A stretch of DNA of 61,058 nucleotides from Deltaproteobacteria bacterium (GTDB taxonomy: Bacteria > Myxococcota_A > UBA796 > SXON01). Shown piece by piece: positions 59,852 through 61,058 of the stretch (within the stretch, counting starts at the first letter, position 1; every line of letters begins with the position of its first letter). The position numbers were made by a program, and so were the translations under genes. A model generated the notes under the pieces. It was not told where the DNA came from and searched no databases. It worked only from the letters and a program-made list of their open reading frames with translations. Location: contig CANKTH010000017.1 in assembly GCA_947486185.1 (NCBI GenBank), positions 1-61,058 on the forward strand. The letters are read 5' to 3'.

Positions 59852-61058
59852 ATGCGCGGCGGAATGAGGCTGCCCGTCTTCGCCGTCGCCGTGTTGGCGC
59901 TCCTGGGCCCGGTGGGGCTCGGCGCAGCGGCGTGGTCGAAGCTCAACGCGCCGCCGCCCCCTTCAGCCTCCAGCAGCGTCACAAAGCTCGATCTGTTGGC
60001 GGCAGAGGCAGATTGGAAGACGATTGTGCTGGGTGCCTCCTTCGGGAACACCGACATCGACCCGGCGGCCCTGCATCAGGCGATGGGCCTCCCGGGGAAG
60101 GCGGTGTCCTTCTCCATTGGCGCGTCGGTGGCGGGGGTCTGGTACGCGGTGCTCAAGGAGCGGGTGTACGGGAATAGCCTCAGCCCCGACCTGGTGCTCA
60201 TGCCGGTCACGATCGCGACCGCCCTGACCACCCACCTGCCCGGTGGCAATCCCAAACGCCTCAGCGAGCACATGCCCGAGCCCGATGCGGCCGTCCTGCG
60301 GCGCACGTACCGCTCCGAGTGGTCTCCGGAGATCCAACGCCTGCTCGACCGGCGCAGCAGCTTGCGCGACCCCCTCCTCAATCGTTTTCGGATGTTGGGA
60401 CCTTCGTTGTGGATGGGGGCGTCGGAAGAGGCCCTGGAGGTGGCGGGCCGGGCGGTGTTCGGCGAGACCCACGCCGAGGCGGGGGCACGCCTCCTGCCCG
60501 TGGTAGAGGTCGATGGCGCCGGTGAGCTCCGCGATCGGGTGGCGACCGCGGATCCTGCCGAGAGTTACCTGGCGGACATCGTGGATCTTGCCGAGTCTCA
60601 CGGCACGCGGGTAGTCATCCTCCTGCCGCCGGTCGCCCCGGGGGCCAACGCAGAGGAGGGCCTCACCGCGGAGCTCGAGCGCCGGATGATCACCTGGGCC
60701 AATTCGCGCGGGGTGGGCTGGCTGGATCTTCGTCGTGAAGCCTATGTTCGCGCCGATTTCCAGGATCCGGCGCATATGCGCCCGGCCACCGCCACCCGCT
60801 TCTCCAAGACGGTCGGGGAGCGTCTGGTGGACATGGGGTTGACGCGGGGCGCGGTGCGGCCGGCCGTCGTGCCGATCTTGCCATCCGGCGTGCGTCGGCT
60901 CGGGGTTCCGCCCGGGCTGCCTGGGGTGAAGCTCAAGGCCCCTGGTGATTCCTGCGCGGTGAGGGTGGGGGTGGGCGTCTTCGCCGCCCTGGGCACCCGT
61001 GCGGCCGACCGGGTCGGGGCGGGCATCGTCTCCCCGATCATCGTAGAAGAGGGGGAAA
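59852..61058 (+). CDS. AlgJ/AlgX-like secreted SGNH protein (partial, 3' end outside window)
   Basis: An open frame of at least 402 codons from ATG 59852, preceded by TAGGGAGC as ribosome-binding site and 35 bp after the upstream gene. The N terminus (RLPVFAVAVLALLGPVGLGA) is a signal or membrane anchor. VLGASFGNTDIDPAALHQAM (Ser63 at the nucleophile position, GAS instead of GDS), KAVSFSIGASVAGVWYAVLK and TRVVILLPPVAPGANAEEG fit the AlgX/AlgJ fold; DFQDPAHMRPATATRFSKTV supplies the Asp-x-x-His pair. AlgJ-like proteins pass acetyl groups from a membrane MBOAT protein to exopolysaccharide. The reading frame is still open at the last base. Homology is moderate because the family is divergent. 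Confidence 0.78.
   Translation, partial: MRGGMRLPVFAVAVLALLGPVGLGAAAWSKLNAPPPPSASSSVTKLDLLAAEADWKTIVLGASFGNTDIDPAALHQAMGLPGKAVSFSIGASVAGVWYAVLKERVYGNSLSPDLVLMPVTIATALTTHLPGGNPKRLSEHMPEPDAAVLRRTYRSEWSPEIQRLLDRRSSLRDPLLNRFRMLGPSLWMGASEEALEVAGRAVFGETHAEAGARLLPVVEVDGAGELRDRVATADPAESYLADIVDLAESHGTRVVILLPPVAPGANAEEGLTAELERRMITWANSRGVGWLDLRREAYVRADFQDPAHMRPATATRFSKTVGERLVDMGLTRGAVRPAVVPILPSGVRRLGVPPGLPGVKLKAPGDSCAVRVGVGVFAALGTRAADRVGAGIVSPIIVEEGE

Noticed and set aside
1..61058. tRNA, rRNA, CRISPR arrays, insertion sequences and prophage genes
   Set aside because: No T-loop/CCA-like elements, spacer-repeat arrays, transposase DDE/HUH motifs with terminal repeats or phage genes were seen on either strand; a covariance-model search could still find a small RNA.

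Overview
The window is GC-rich, densely coded bacterial DNA, with heavy use of GTG/TTG starts and many 4-base stop/start overlaps. Several features point to a myxobacterium-like member of the Myxococcota: a PfaD gene immediately upstream of a PfaA-type gene with near-identical tandem ACP repeats, two Hanks-type Ser/Thr kinases with Ala/Thr/Pro-rich tails, a PilZ-like domain of the type common in Myxococcus, many lipoproteins and large Ig-domain surface proteins. This placement is an inference; no rRNA or tRNA gene is present to confirm it.

Layout. 1-5851 (minus): polyunsaturated fatty acid (PUFA) synthase genes, pfaD then a PfaA-like KS-AT-ACP-ACP... protein that runs off the left edge. 6002-6988 (plus): a KptA-like/NUDIX fusion. 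7078-16896 (minus): a compact run of Ser/Thr kinase, TPR protein, periplasmic-binding-type lipoprotein, two related Cys-rich lipoproteins, a membrane-anchored protein and SMC. 17171-20916 (plus): a flippase-like membrane protein, a PhoB/PhoR-type two-component pair and an ABC ATPase without its permease. 21076-30580: assorted genes, including an SGNH hydrolase, a zinc peptidase, a second Ser/Thr kinase overlapping a metallophosphoesterase, a TrmN6-like methyltransferase and a divergent dynamin-like GTPase with a large coiled-coil insert. 30756-36849: a small lipoprotein, gamma-carbonic anhydrase, a PurF-like protein that has lost both active sites, an Hsp70 fused to a PilZ-like domain, and a DUF6265-like protein. 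36860-40151 (minus): purH and an aldehyde dehydrogenase. 40299-45617 (plus): a four-repeat helical protein, a possible papain-like-fold protein, a membrane-anchored protein, MurJ and a TPR protein. 45741-57225 (plus): one tight operon of three histidine kinases (one with a receiver, one with a degenerate ATPase domain), a FecR/Ig anchor protein, an Ig/beta-barrel protein, a 1186-residue lipoprotein with repeated 'DAWGN' Ig-like modules, and a metallo-beta-lactamase-fold hydrolase. 57203-58195 (minus): a 5'-truncated radical SAM methylthiotransferase-like gene. 58386-61058 (plus): two SGNH/AlgX-AlgJ-like acyl-transfer proteins, the second running off the right edge.

The strongest candidates for undescribed biology are the 45.7-57.2 kb kinase/FecR/Ig-surface operon, the Hsp70-PilZ fusion next to a dead PurF paralogue, the KptA-NUDIX fusion, the kinase-lipoprotein run ending in smc, and the dynamin-like GTPase with its large insert. 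All functional statements rest on reading the sequence and remembered family motifs; no database search was run.
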